A DNA stretch of 64,000 nt from Xestospongia muta (Eukaryota > Porifera > Demospongiae > Haplosclerida > Petrosiidae), in NCBI GenBank assembly GCA_963693285.1, contig OY848921.1, forward strand, positions 8,668,919 to 8,732,918, in the 5' to 3' direction. Made by a program: the position numbers and the translations under genes. Below are positions 28,128 to 40,444 of the stretch, piece after piece. Positions within the stretch are counted from its first letter, which is position 1; each line of letters opens with the position of its first letter. Below the pieces are notes generated by a model. The model made no database searches. It was given only the letters and a program-made list of their open reading frames with translations, and was not told the DNA's origin.

Positions 28128-29018
28128 TTAATCTGAGTTTAATTTAGGAGGTGCAGTTGCTGGTACAGCATTATATTCACGTTTAGTTTTCTTATAAACA
28201 GACTTGGCTTGGACTTGTATAGGAGTATCTGGTTTATCAGTAAACACACCTGTTAGGTAACCTCCATAGACACATCCAGTATCTAGACCAGTAGCATATG
28301 GATAACTTTGGAAATAACGACGAGCGTCATGTCCAAAATAAATATGATCTGGCCCTTCCCAAGCTTGAGCCCATGGCTGACTATCTGGTTGGGCTTTTTT
28401 ATACCCTGAAAAACTTAGACTTTTAACATCAAATACAACGTCTCTCATATGAAGTAGATTTTCTTGCTTCTGATGTGCAATCTCTACTCCTGGGACAGCA
28501 CCTGCATGGACTAATAAAACTTGACGAGAGGGAAATTGAAGTGTAAATGGTAAATTAAATAACCAATCTATTTCCTCTTTTGATAACTCATTCAACCATT
28601 GAAATGAAGGGGCCAGACTTTCCTCCTCTTCTTTATAACGTTGCCATTCTCTTAATGAGACTTCATCGTGGTTACCACGGACACAGTACCCACCTAATTC
28701 CCGAACTAACTGTACAACTTGTGCACTGTTAGGTCCTTTGTTTATAATATCGCCTACAAACGCTACACATACATTGGGATCACGTGCATTACACATGTCC
28801 AGTAACTGAATTAATTCATCATAACATCCATGAACATCCCCCACAATCAAAAGGCGACGGTCTTGTATCTCCTCTTCCGGAACAACTCTGTGTTCTACTA
28901 ACGGAACTGGTAAACCATAGGGCGTTCTGTCAACAAGAAATGGATGACGTGAGCCTGGAAAGAACCGTTTTAGAGTGTTCCTAAAAAAATGAACACAGCA
29001 ACCAATAAAAGCACTCAT
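28128..29018 (-). CDS. ApaH-like metallophosphatase (PPP superfamily), intronless
   Basis: This single uninterrupted exon of 296 aa reads leftward from ATG 29018. The PPP-superfamily metal motifs occur in order: GDVHGCYDE, GDIINKGPNS, RGNHDE, then HAGAVPG and FGHDARR. The second motif has KGP rather than the DRG of classical Ser/Thr phosphatases, a feature of bacterial ApaH and eukaryotic ApaH-like phosphatases (ALPH). The N-terminus begins MSAFIGCCVHFFRN, hydrophobic with two Cys, and might associate with membrane. Known ALPHs hydrolyse phosphoanhydrides; the trypanosome member acts in mRNA decapping. The substrate here is unknown. It is the only intronless gene of this size in the window, but its codon use looks like that of its neighbours. 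Confidence 0.88.
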   Translation of the reverse strand: MSAFIGCCVHFFRNTLKRFFPGSRHPFLVDRTPYGLPVPLVEHRVVPEEEIQDRRLLIVGDVHGCYDELIQLLDMCNARDPNVCVAFVGDIINKGPNSAQVVQLVRELGGYCVRGNHDEVSLREWQRYKEEEESLAPSFQWLNELSKEEIDWLFNLPFTLQFPSRQVLLVHAGAVPGVEIAHQKQENLLHMRDVVFDVKSLSFSGYKKAQPDSQPWAQAWEGPDHIYFGHDARRYFQSYPYATGLDTGCVYGGYLTGVFTDKPDTPIQVQAKSVYKKTKREYNAVPATAPPKLNSD

Positions 29019-29201
29019 CTTGATATGAAAACCACGCCCATCAACGAATTTAATTAAAGATCATTAAATAGGGTTTTACTCAAACACGTTCTTATTTATT
29101 GTAGCCGTAAAGCCTAGAGACTAAACTATTACATAAAGTGTAAGAAGAAAGTGTCATTGGCAGGAAATCTACGAGAAGAACACTTTATTATCGCTACCAT
29201 A

Positions 29202-32200
29202 ATGTTAGGAGCTTCTCGTAGAAGTCGTGAACCCAGTCCTTCGGTGGCACAGCAAGATTGGAGATTATTCTGTCAGCAAGAAGGCAAAAAAGCCGCCGAG
29301 TTGTTTCTGGATCATCTCACAACGTACAGAGAAGCTCACACCGATGTAGTAGAAGCGTTATGTATTCGAGAATTCGCTATTTCTCTGACAGAAGCGCTAA
29401 GTTCCTATGGAATTAGCTGTATCGCTGAGCCAACACCACCAGTCACGTCTGGTAAGCCTCCTCCTGCTAAAGGCAAACATTGGTGGAAAATTTTCAAGAG
29501 AGGAAAGAGTGTTCGTCGTAAAACAGCACACAGCGATGGTTTTTTAGATGAAACAGGTGTAATTCTTGATAGAGTCGTTTCACAAATGAATCTTCAAGAA
29601 GATGAGATAAATGGAGACGAACCTTCATGGGAACGTTGTCGACTGATCCTTATTAACCGACATGGCAATTATCAATTGGAAATTTACTCTCCTCCTAAAG
29701 TATGTTATGTTTCTCTCCATATAATTGCATACTGTTGATGTTGATATAACAATTAGATATAGGAACTATTATGAGAGAGCATTACTAAGACAATTTATTG
29801 TTTTTATTAAATGGTTTGTGGTAATGGGATGTTTTAAGTAACTTTGTATTAGCAGGTGGTTTTAAAGGAAACTATTAATTGTTATTTGATATAATTTAAG
29901 TATTATATATTATAATTTTAGTGGAGTAGTTAGTTCAACGGGAAGGATGTGTGGTTTGTAGTTACCATATATGGAGATGAGCTGTAGTAATGATAAGATA
30001 GAGGGGCAGTTTTAATATTGTACTTACGAGGAACTTCCCTTTGTTATTGTTTATGACAAATTCCTTGTTTATCAATATTTGATATTGTTGAATTGATTAG
30101 TAATTATTGTTGGCTTCATTACTTATATAAACATAATTGGCAGTTATAATGGACACACAATGTACTACAATGGACAGATGGTTTATAATAGATGCATGAT
30201 GTACTATAATGGACAAATGGTTTATAACAGATGCATGATGTACTATAATGGACAGATAGTTTACACCGGATGCATGATGTACTATAATGGACAGATGGTT
30301 TGTACCGGATGCATGATGTACTACAATGGACAGATGGTTTAAATGACATAATGGACAGATGGTGACACTATGATTTGGCAACAAATCTTTGAAGTGGTCT
30401 AGTGTTGTATATATACTAAAACCCTATAAATTAATATATAATTAACATCATAACGAGATCATACTATTGTTATGTGTGTGGGGGCTTTACACAATAGTAT
30501 ATATATGTATATGGGTGTGTGTGTGTGTGTGTTGTGTAGTAACAGTATCTTTAAACCTTCTAGTACTCTAATTCAGTGAGCTCATGTTACATCATGATAT
30601 ACATGTTAATAAATGTGATGGCTGTAAACAGCGTATGGTCCTCACTATATAGACTTTTCATTGAATCACTTAATTTACAATTTGTGAACAAATAACACAT
30701 TGTCGTTAGAATATAATGACTCACTTGATAGTATTGTTCATAGATTGTTTAGTATACCACTATTATATTCAAGTTATTGAACTGAACAATATGTTAATAT
30801 AATGAATATTTAACACATACTGTATTGTGTATAGTGTAATAGAATATATTGTGTTTGTGTACATCTGTTAATGAATGTCATGTTAACAAGTTACTGAGTC
30901 GATGAGGACATGGATAGAAGTCCTTGGACATGTGTGAGAATGGTTGTAGACAACTTCCTCTGTGAGGTTTTGGGATGCTAGTTGTTGTTATGGTAACTAA
31001 TGTTCTTCTATCAACTAATTAGGATTGGAAACCTCAATGATAATTATGTGTTGATAATGAATTTTTCTGTTTATTTAGAGTGCTGTGCCGAAAATGTCAT
31101 TGTTTTGTTTCTTAATTGAAGAAGTGAGATCAACGTCATATCTAGAAGTACCGGATTCTGAGTCATGTTTTGTTATTAAGGTATTATGAATAGATGATAT
31201 TGTCATTAATTTATATGTTGATATAGTCTCATAGTCATGGTGAGTATGTCTTTGATGCTGGTTGTGTTGCTGATAAAGATATATGGATGAGCACTATTAT
31301 GCAGTATACAACTAATGGACATCTGCCAATGTTTGTTGACTTAATTAATGATAACAAAATCAATTTATTTATTTTCTAGTTCAGCATCACTTGGTGCACT
31401 GTCTGAAAGCCAAGGTTCACGTTCAAATAGTCGAGGAGTATCACGATTTCCAAGGTCTCGTTCTCAAACACCCGTTGCTTGTGCTGTCTCTCCTCTTGTT
31501 GAAAACCATCGTCCTGCAGACACATCTGATCAATATACTTCACATTCTCAACCAGTTAATGAGGAACCAATCCACGTTGATATCTTGTCACTCAATCCTA
31601 ACCACGCCCCTTCACGTGATAGACGTTTTGTACAAAGCATGTGTATAGATACTTCTCCTCGTTTAATGATACCAGTATCAACATCTTCATCTCCCTCGTC
31701 TAATCCTAATTCACCTCCTTCATCCAATGATGAACAAGATGGCCCCTATCAAAATCAGCTTACCTCTCCTTGTAAGAAATCTCCGCCTACTGATTTACCC
31801 ATCAGAAATGAGTCTCATTCGTTGTCATCATCAGCTTTACATCCTGTATCATTAGCTGCCATGGACACAATGACCACACCCTCTACAAGACCACCAGTTA
31901 ACCGGCAAAGAAAATCAAGTGCACCACCTAGTGTTGTTCACGAGTTACAAAATGAAGCTTCATCAACTCCGCCCCCTCGTTATAACAGCTCAGAAGCTTT
32001 AGATCGTGTTGGTTATGAGGACAGATTGAGTTTTATTACTGTTCCATTAAGTGTGGGAGAAAGGGGTCACTCTCGACAACGCAGTTATGACAGTAATTAC
32101 AGCCACAGTACTGATATTGGGGCCCCAACTTCACCTCTAGCTAGAAACTGTTATAGGATAGATATTGGAAGCAATGAGAGAATTAGTAATGGCACGAGTG

Positions 32201-33162
32201 GGCGGTCCAGTGCTTTCTCAAGTGCTGGTAATTTACATGATGTTACCAGAGATCAGATAAATTCTCCTGTTACCATGACAACCACACCTGATCCTATTTT
32301 ACAAGCTGACACATCTAGCCAGTCTTCTAATCCATTGTATATAGAGACATCTGGTCCTGCTGATATTCAGTTACCACGACATACTGACCATCCTTATCAA
32401 TCTTGGGCTAATACTTCTATTGATGTTGAGAACCTTCGTAATCTCTCTCAATATCCGTGGTTTCATGGAATGATTTCTCGTGCTAATGCTACATCTTTAG
32501 TATTGCTTCATGGTAGTATGGGGAGTGGTCAATATCTTGTGAGACAGTCAGAGTCAAGAGAAGGGGATTTTGTGTTGACATTTAATAGCCACAATAGAGC
32601 TAAGGTAAGTAATAATAATGACAGGGGCTCACTCATTGATTTTTATTTTATTTTCTAGCATTTAAGGCTTACTCTAGATTCAACAGGATGTACTATACAA
32701 CACTTGTGTTTTGAAGATGCCTGTTCAATGTTGGAATACTTCAAGACTCATCCTATACCATTAGAAACTACACCAGCTAGTGAAGATATTACTCTGACGA
32801 CATTCGTTGATCGCTCAGCTTCAGATCATATCCGAACAACTACAATCATTAATCTAGAACGAATACAGCGCACACCTCCAAGAAGAGCGCGATCAATTCA
32901 TGTCACATCATCTCTCGGAACATCACTAGATGGATCTAGTTCTCCTGTGCATGGGAGTCGGTCTGGTCGCCAAGGAAATTGGCGTCAGATTTTTAATCGG
33001 CAGAGGTCTTCAAGTTCTCAGAGCATTCGCTCTCATGCTACAGTCCAACGGACACATTCAGCTAATGCTGGATCCTTACAGGAAATACCAGTTCGAGCTC
33101 GTGGGAGTAGGTGGGGCAGTCGTGAACGTACTGAGAATTCTTATGTTAGTAGGCAATACTGA
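29202..33162 (+). CDS. SH2B1: SH2B-family adaptor (SH2B/APS/LNK)
   Basis: Five exons (29202-29699, 31079-31180, 31227-31330, 31380-32604, 32659-33162) sum to 2433 nt and encode 810 aa. ATG 29202 is the first true ATG; the reading frame extends upstream only through a GTG. An N-terminal dimerisation-like helix block (WRLFCQQEGKKAAELFLDHL) precedes a PH domain split by the 1.38-kb intron (WERCRLILINRHGNYQLEIYS ... VADKDIWMSTI). A long Ser/Pro-rich linker follows, then an SH2 domain (YPWFHGMISRA ... QYLVRQSESREGDFVLTF; the phosphotyrosine-binding Arg codon is 32542-32544). This is the SH2B order. These adaptors act downstream of receptor tyrosine kinases and JAKs. The single gene predates the vertebrate SH2B1-3 split. 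Confidence 0.92.
29700..31078 (+). other. Large first intron of SH2B
   Basis: At 1379 bp this is about 25 times the local intron size. It holds a 39-bp tandem array (30161-30340) and a short (TG)n tract near 30513-30532. No coding exon was found in it. Its size makes it a candidate for intronic regulatory DNA. Confidence 0.8.
30161..30340. repeat. 39-bp tandem repeat, about 4.6 copies
   Basis: Units begin with TGTACTAYAATGGAC at 30161, 30200, 30239, 30278 and 30317, so the period is exactly 39. Because 39 is divisible by three, all units stay open in frame on both strands, which makes false repetitive ORFs. The array includes the AATGGACA word that is the complement of the TGTCCATT core seen elsewhere. 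Confidence 0.97.
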
Positions 33163-33265
33163 TGTCATTATGATGTCATATGACTGATCATATTCCTCAT
33201 TGTTTGTATATATATATATATACAATTTAACTTTTCAGTTCATGTAAAATAATTTATTTTTTGAA

Positions 33266-35002
33266 TTAAGTTCTCTTGCCTCTTTTAATTTTAGGTTTTG
33301 AAGAACGAGTTTTTTTACTTGTTCCATTATTGACAACATCTTTCTGAATTTTCCTAGAGAGAGAGAGAAAGAGAGATAATTCTAAACAAGGGATGTCTTA
33401 CTTGGTAAATCCTAGTTCTCCAGTAACTAGCATTGTTGTTTCTTCCTCACTGTCATCTTGTTCCCAAGTTGGAACTGTTTTTGTAGTTTCCAAAACTCCA
33501 ATTAAATCTTCATTATTAAGGGGTACTTGTAGCTCACTAGTATGTTCCCCCTAGAAACACAATATAACACAATAAAACATGACCACACCCACCAATATTA
33601 TAATATCAGGTTCCTCTTCACTGGTAAGTTCTACACAAAAATGTATTGATATTACATAATATAATATAATATACCAGCTCCTTTATTAGTAGTGAAATCT
33701 ACACAATGAGCATCTTCTATTGTCTCTGTTTCTAAAATAGACAGATCTCTTTAAAGAAGAGTTAAATTTTCTATATTTCATTACTTACGTAATTGTATTA
33801 GTTGTTGAGGATGTCCCCTTAAGTGCAGCTTTAATTAATTCACTAATTTCACTAACTTTAACAGTGGCAATTTGAGTACATCTCCTGATCTATTATGATA
33901 CATAATAATTGGATGATGTCATTATGACATCGTTACCTGGTCTGGTAATAAAGCCACACCCCCTGTCATTTGTAATGTACATATTTCCCGATGTACATTC
34001 ATGGCTAATATTAGCTGTCCATCAATGACAACTTCCTCCTCATGGGTGGGGTCAACCAAAAGATACTCCCTGGTAAATATGTGACCATTTCCACTTTAAG
34101 TAGTACTTACCCTAGATGATAGAATCCAAATGTAATACATAATGGCATATGATGAATGCTAAGAGGGACTGGTTCTCGTTCTGTTACAGGATGCTAGTGG
34201 AATAGACATGAGACTTAAAATAAACAACATATATTTACAATAGTAGCTTCTTCACCGACAACAGTAACATCAGGTCTCCTGTGTAATTAAGAAATATAAT
34301 AGGATTAAATAAAAGGGTTGTCTCCCTCTTACCTAAAGTGTTTTAATGCTGTTATAGCAGCTATTGTACAACAGTCAATGATATTACCACAATCATTAAG
34401 AACATGGATATCAACTCGTACAGACCACACCTGTAATTAAATCATACTATTAATATAATTAACAGGGGCTACCTTATGTCCAGCAATAATGCACAATCCT
34501 TCAGTATCAATTGCACGAGACTCTTTAAAGCATCTTTCTAATAAACGTTCAGTTTCTATAACTAGAGGAGAGGGCCTAAGAAAAAGAAGATTAAAAATAA
34601 AAATATATTGTGTACCTTCCTCCTATTTCATAATAAGGAGAAGCCATTGGTGAGAGAGTAACATTAAAAAATAATTGTCCATCAGTAGGCCTTTGAGGAC
34701 GAGGTGATACCACCTCACAGGATACACAAGTTAATACTCTATAATGTAATTATTTGAGGGGGAGGAGTAGTAGGCCATACCTTGTCCCACCTAATGTCAC
34801 TGAAACATTACCTGGTGTTGTATCACTGGTATTTATAGTAATGGTACGATAATCATAGACTGAGCGACCATCTAAACGCTATATATATAATATATATTAC
34901 TTAGTTTAGTCATAGCAATTACTTCACCTTTCTTTCTTTAATTGCTTCCAATATAAATTGTCTTTCACATGTAATCAACAATGCCTCTTTACTTCTGTTC
35001 AT
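33266..35002 (-). CDS. EXOSC9: Exosome complex component RRP45 (EXOSC9)
   Basis: The gene reads leftward from ATG 35002 (MNRSKEALLITCERQFILEAI) to TAA 33266. RNase PH-fold motifs of RRP45 follow in order: RLDGRSVYDYR, LGGTRVLTCVSCEVVSPRPQRP, RAIDTEGLCIIAGHKVW, DCGNIIDCC, FRRPDVTV, REPVPLSIHHMPLCITFGF, and VDPTHEEEVV-DGQLILAMN. An acidic Ser-rich region and a basic tail (KKTRSSKPKIKRGKR) end the protein, as in human EXOSC9. It is a structural, non-catalytic ring subunit of the 3'-5' RNA exosome. The start ATG immediately follows GCAG/GT, so an upstream noncoding exon is possible. The SH2B stop is 103 bp away, convergent. Confidence 0.94.
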
Positions 35003-35630
35003 ACCTGCAATATAAACCAGTTACATGCTTTTGGTAGTATACGGAATGTTATGTTTTAATCCGCACTACATTTCCATACAAATTTCAGAATGTTTTCGTA
35101 TATTTCCGTAATTTATAGGCACACCCTTCATGTTGGTAAACGTTCCGGTTTCTTCCGGGTAGTTCTATAGCTACTTTCTTCAATCCTTTTTTCAAAGAGG
35201 CACTTTATAAACTAATATTTTTCATAACGTTTTTTATAACAGGTTCAATTCTTAAATCAGTTATTGGACTAAAGCAGATGTTAATTAAGATATTGTATAT
35301 ATGCCACACCCACTCACAATCTTGTTATAGGTATATGTATTGAAAGAAGGTTGCTAACACACATTCTATTATTAGTAATTTATTTGCCATACAGTAAGTT
35401 ACCATAGATATTACATTATTATGACATCTATGAAGTTCCTAATTGACCACACCTACTTTTATTATGTAATCGAGGCAAGGTGTAGCAAAACCACAAGATG
35501 ATACATGACTTTGATATAGTCCTCTCAAAGTTAAAGTTTTATATTTTGTGAAACAGTTGTTAATGTGATTATGAAAATATTAGTACAAGTAAATCGTTTA
35601 AACTATAATATAAAAACTGTTCAATTTGTA
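35003..35630. other. Intergenic between EXOSC9 and POLD4
   Basis: The EXOSC9-proximal part has element copy B and two ETS-like TTCCGG words near 35146-35158. The rest is AT-rich with one CCACACCCAC word near 35302. No coding exon was seen. Confidence 0.6.
35035..35110 (+). promoter_or_regulatory. Dispersed promoter element, copy B
   Basis: This segment has TATACGGA at the left, the core TTTCCATACAAATTTCAGAA, and TCGTATATTTCCGTA at the right. It lies 33 bp upstream of the EXOSC9 start codon and is closely similar to copies A and C. Confidence 0.78.
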
Positions 35631-36071
35631 GCTGGCATTAATCCTCTCTCATCATACCACAAACTATAAAAGACAATATAATAATACTATAGTCAATAAT
35701 ACAAGATAATGTACCATTCTTTGTAGTCCTTATCTTGAAGATGATGTTGTATGATATCATAGACCTCTATGGGAGGATCCAAACCAAATTCCTGTGCTCG
35801 TTCCCATCGTTCCAAACGAGTTATACCTAATATCACGTGACATCATGTGATAAAATATTATATCTCACCAATACAAGGTCCATATTTAGCATTTAAGTCA
35901 AAATTATGTAATAAATCAAGTTCTTCCTTCTTTGATAGTGCTAATAAAAAATGAATGCTTTTATACAACATTGTAATTACTTGGTACTGTAGAAGTTGTC
36001 TTCTTCTCGGTCTTAATATCAGGTACTCGAGGACGTGTCTGCCTAAACTGTATCTGTTGTTGTCCAGACAT
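35631..36071 (-). CDS. POLD4: DNA polymerase delta subunit 4 (POLD4)
   Basis: A short gene of about four exons reads leftward from ATG 36071 (MSGQQQIQFRQTRPRVP) to TGA 35631. The N-terminal RQTRPR motif resembles a PIP-like or basic segment. The conserved core has LLHNFDLNAKYGPCIGITR, LERWERAQEFGLDPP-EV, and a final exon with CLWYDERGLMPATN, aligning with the human LRQFDLAWQYGPCTGITRLQRW block and the -SLWHLYPL end. POLD4 is the smallest pol delta subunit and affects fidelity and damage response. It has the same orientation as the flanking EXOSC9 and TBL3 genes. Confidence 0.9.
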
Positions 36072-36627
36072 TTTTGAACTTTCAAATTTAAATTTAAATT
36101 AAAAACACGTGGTTTACAATTACGGACGTAAACAATTTTTATTGAAGCATGAATTCGATTGTTTTGAATTTGCATTCTATTTGGTCCTTGTTAGTATTAC
36201 TGTAATTTCATTGGCTATTATTTATAATAAATTTATTAAATTTATTAAGGAAATAAAATTATAGGTTATTCCTAAATGGTATTACAACTCTTTAATATTG
36301 TACTAAGAACTCGTTCAATGTTATTACTTCTCACATTAAATTACTTAAACCGATAGTAGATTTAAATTTTAGTGAAATTATATTAATTGATATTAAAGTT
36401 ATGATTAACATTTTAAATTATAATACATCTATCTTATAAATATAAAACACTTATAAAAATATTTTTCATTTATACCAAGTGAAAAGACTATACAACATAT
36501 GTACTATTATTATGTGTATAGGGTCAATCCCTATAATAATTAACAATAATTGTACTATATTTTACAATGATGATCTCATATGATATTGACTATCTAGAAT
36601 CAAGATATTAATAGTTATTATTTGTTA
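36072..36627. other. AT-rich intergenic, POLD4 upstream and TBL3 3' region
   Basis: A CACGTG word near 36104 and homopurine/pyrimidine-poor AT-rich DNA fill this gap. No gene or repeat was identified. Confidence 0.5.
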
Positions 36628-39600
36628 TCACATGAGCACATTTCGTTTCTTCTTTATTAACTTTGTTTTAAGTTTCATCTTCTTACTATTTTGTGGTGCT
36701 ATACTTTCTACAGTTGATGTCAGTTCTTCTTGTAACAGATCAACATCAGGACAGTTATCAACAACATATATACTGTCATCATCTACTGACGACATTTGTT
36801 TCAACCAGTAGGACAGCACATTATATTATACCTTGTAATGTAGTTGAATCTGGGCTTGCTTTAATAACAGGAGATGGTACCATTACTTCTGATTCCATTT
36901 CAGTAGCCACACCCTCTTTATCTCCAGATAATGTCATACATTGCCATGTATAATCCATAAATGATGTCAACTATACTAACATATATTATTATATTAACTA
37001 TGTTACTTGTACCTGTAAAAGTTTCGAGACTCTTTGAAAATGTCTCTCTAAATAAACATTATAAAGCAATGTGTTGTCCTTATTTAAGTACCTGTATAAG
37101 GGATGAGCCCCTGTAATAAATCATTAATTCCTTCTAATTTCAGTAGTGTTGTGGGTGGAGTAGTTCTTAATATGACATTCCATACTATAAGAATAAATGT
37201 AAAAATAATAATATTGAAAATTAGTCTCACTATTTTGAGCTATCAGACAATATCTTGAGTTAGTATTCCATTTTGAAGCATAATTTAAGAGAGCTCCTAT
37301 AATTATATAATAATTAATTGAGTAATGACGTTAGTTCCTGACTTTGTTCATCTTCTTGTAATGATGTAATAGTTACTTCAAAATCACCTTCAATTCCACC
37401 ATCATTTAATAATTCTATCAGCAATAATTAATAGTTATAATTAATGGAGTTTACCTGTTAATATAGTAAGAACTCTTGATGGTTGATCCAAGCTAATAGC
37501 CACACCCACTGCTCGAGTATAATCCTGTTGTTGCAAGAGATTCGTTAAATATTGTTCTCTAATAAAAGAAAAGATTAATAGAAGAAAATAAAAATAATTA
37601 CTTTAATATATATTGTTCTTTCTTGTTTTTTTCTTCTGCCAATACTTTGTCAGTTATATCCTAATAAATATAATGTCATAATGATGTCATAATGATGTTA
37701 TAATGATGTCATAATGATGTCATTTTACCTCCCATTGGCAGAGAAGAGAATCACTTCCTCCAGTAAAGAGTGTGTGGCCATCATCGGGTGTAGTCACAGT
37801 CCATATCTTATCAGAATGACCATCTAAAGTGACTTTACATTCATTGTTCTTGATATTCCATAACTTGATGATTCCATTATTATCACTAAAGGATCTTTAT
37901 TATACAAGTTCAATAATAAACTTTATCTTACACTGATATTATTTGAAGTCCTTTAGTGACAAATATTGCCTTTAAAACAGAGCTTGTGTGACCTTCAAAT
38001 GTCTTCAAACAATTGCAGTCACAGACGGACCATAACTTAATAGTATTGTCACTGGAGCTAGTGAGGACACACTATTGTGTTACTAAATATAGATGTTACT
38101 ATTTATAGATATGGCCTCAGATTTACGAGATACTATCACAAGTCCCATTCAATATATTTTTATTTGTCATCACTGGCCATTATTAATTAATTACCTGATC
38201 AACAGGGGAGAACTCGACACTCCAGATCCCTCTACGATGTCCTCGTAATGTACCTACTAAACTACCATCATAGACACGCCATATCTACTCATAAATTAAT
38301 GGAGTATGTGGGTGTGGTCAATTAATTAATTACCTTAGCTGTTTTATCATGTGATCCACTTACAATTAATTTATCATTTGGAGAAACATCTAATGAATTA
38401 ATATCCTGTATAAAATAATCATATATTGTATGAGTGAACAGGACTTACCTTCTCATGAGCTAATTGAGTATAAATTACAGGGATTTCATTCTATTAAAAC
38501 AAAAAGGGTACCTTTATAACAATAGGAGTTAATTATTACCTTGTCGTCAATGTCTTTTATATTCCATAACTTTAGAGTTCTATCTTGACCACCACTCACA
38601 ATAAACTTAGCATTAATTCTAACATCTCCAATTATAATATTAATATAATGAGATATAGTATTACTTGGAACAAGCTACTGCACAGACACTGAGTGTGTGA
38701 CCACGCCCAATTCCACAATAATTAAACTGTAAATTAGAGGGATCCAATTGCCATACCCTTATTGTATTGTCCTAATTAAAAGGGGTTATCTCATTAGTAT
38801 CATTGTACTATCATAATACCTTAGATCCAGTAACTAATATATTATCAGCTATATCTAAACATAAGATGATGTCATTATGACCACGTATGATGTCACAGCT
38901 CCAAGTAGATGAATTGTACACCTTAAGGTTTTCACTATTAGTTGCCACGGCAACCAATGGACAATTATCACCCACACATTTAATATCTAAAATTTCATCT
39001 AGATATCCAGGATACTAAAATACAAAAACATTTGAAATTATTATTAAAATGCTTACATATTTAATATCATCTCTGTTGTCTAAAGAATATAGAGTGAGTG
39101 TCTGATCACTAGCCACACCCACTAATCTATTTACTGATGGACAATACTGAAGGTCAACGAAGCCTCGATCACATTGCTCCAGAGAGTCAAGACGACGCCC
39201 ACTTGTTAAGTCCCAAATATTAATAATACCTAAAATAACTATCAATTTAAATAATGAATATTAATAATACCTTTATCACCAGCAGTTGCTATGGTAACAT
39301 GGTCTTTAGCAACACCCATTTCCATTGGCAATACAATTAACCCTTCCACAACCTGTACATACTCATAATTGTAGGTGTGGCTTATTTTAGTAATAATACC
39401 TCATATATTGGCAATGTTTTCAGAAGTTGACCTTTCATAAAGTCCCAATAATTAATAACTTGGTCACGCCCACCACTAACGAGGGTGTTCCCATCTTTAC
39501 AAAAACCAATACATGTCACAGTACTGACATGACTCTTTAAAACATGGCAACATCTTATGTTAGTAATAAATACAAAATGATTAATATATACAATCTTACT

Positions 39601-40360
39601 TGCTATTTTCCAAGTCCCATACTCGTATTGAATTATCTGATGATGATGAAAACAATATCATCGCTTTAGGATGAAATTTCACCAATGAAACCACACCCAC
39701 TGCTGGTCTGAAATGATGCGTACAATATTGTTTAATCATATCCCAAACTTTAATACTGGAATCACCAGATCCTATATTATAATATGAAATAATATAACAC
39801 TGAATGCAGTGACTGGTTTACCTGTTGCTAACAGTGTAGATGAGGGATCAATCGCCATGGCAACCACAGGTCCTTCGTGACCCTTAAATACATGACATAA
39901 TTGTGCATCCATTTAAAAGGTATGCATCCATTTACTTTCCATTGTCTTTGACAAAGTTCTTCTTTCCAATTATATTGTTTTATTAATCGACTTCTCCAAC
40001 TTGCAACAAGTAGGGTCTCGTCAGGACTAACTACTAATGAGAGGGGTGTGTCCTCATCCTAATACCAACAGCATAACATTCTTGTTATCATATTGTATGT
40101 AATATACCTCTTCAAATGTTTGCAATGGACATTGACTAGATAGATCCAATATTTTAATAGTTGATTCACAAATACTGATAACATGGCGTCCATCTTGTAA
40201 TATCTTTTAGCAGTAATATAAAGCAAGTGAATATATAACTTACCTCTATGGTACCTCCTGTATAAAAGGGTTCTATTTTTGTGATTGGAGAATAACTATT
40301 AATACATTAAGAAACATTATAAATAATATATTATTATTATTACTTGACTCGAAGTGACAT
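36628..40360 (-). CDS. TBL3: TBL3/UTP13, U3 snoRNP WD-repeat protein
   Basis: The gene reads leftward from ATG 40360 (MSLRVNYSPITKIEPFYTGG) through more than a dozen small exons to TGA 36628. The opening KIEPFYTGG and PSSTLLATGSGDSSIKVWD, CTHHFRP-VGVV-VKFHPK and LFSSSDNSIRVWD match TBL3. WD40 repeats continue to about 37700, for example SGSHDKTAK, SDNTIKLWSV and FTGGSDSLLCQWE. A C-terminal Utp13-type helical domain follows, with an acidic then Lys-rich tail (MKLKTKLIKKKRNVLM). UTP13 belongs to the UTPB subcomplex of the small-subunit processome and is needed for 18S rRNA maturation. It shares an 84-bp divergent promoter with TBCK. Confidence 0.92.
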
Positions 40361-40444
40361 GTTCGTTATTTGTTCCACGTGGACTAGGCTAGGCCACACC
40401 TCTTAATTAAGAACTAGGGTGGAGCTGGGTGGAGAGAGAGAGAA
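40361..40444. promoter_or_regulatory. 84-bp divergent promoter TBL3/TBCK
   Basis: The gap between the two ATGs includes a CCACGTGG word (40375-40382, a palindromic E-box) and a GGCCACACC CACCC-type word. A GAGAGA run lies next to the TBCK start. Confidence 0.65.

Noticed and set aside
30097..30384. Repetitive ORFs on both strands (MYYNGQMV... and LSIIVHHAS...)
   Set aside because: They are by-products of a 39-bp tandem repeat whose period is a multiple of three; they lie in an SH2B intron and have no conserved content.
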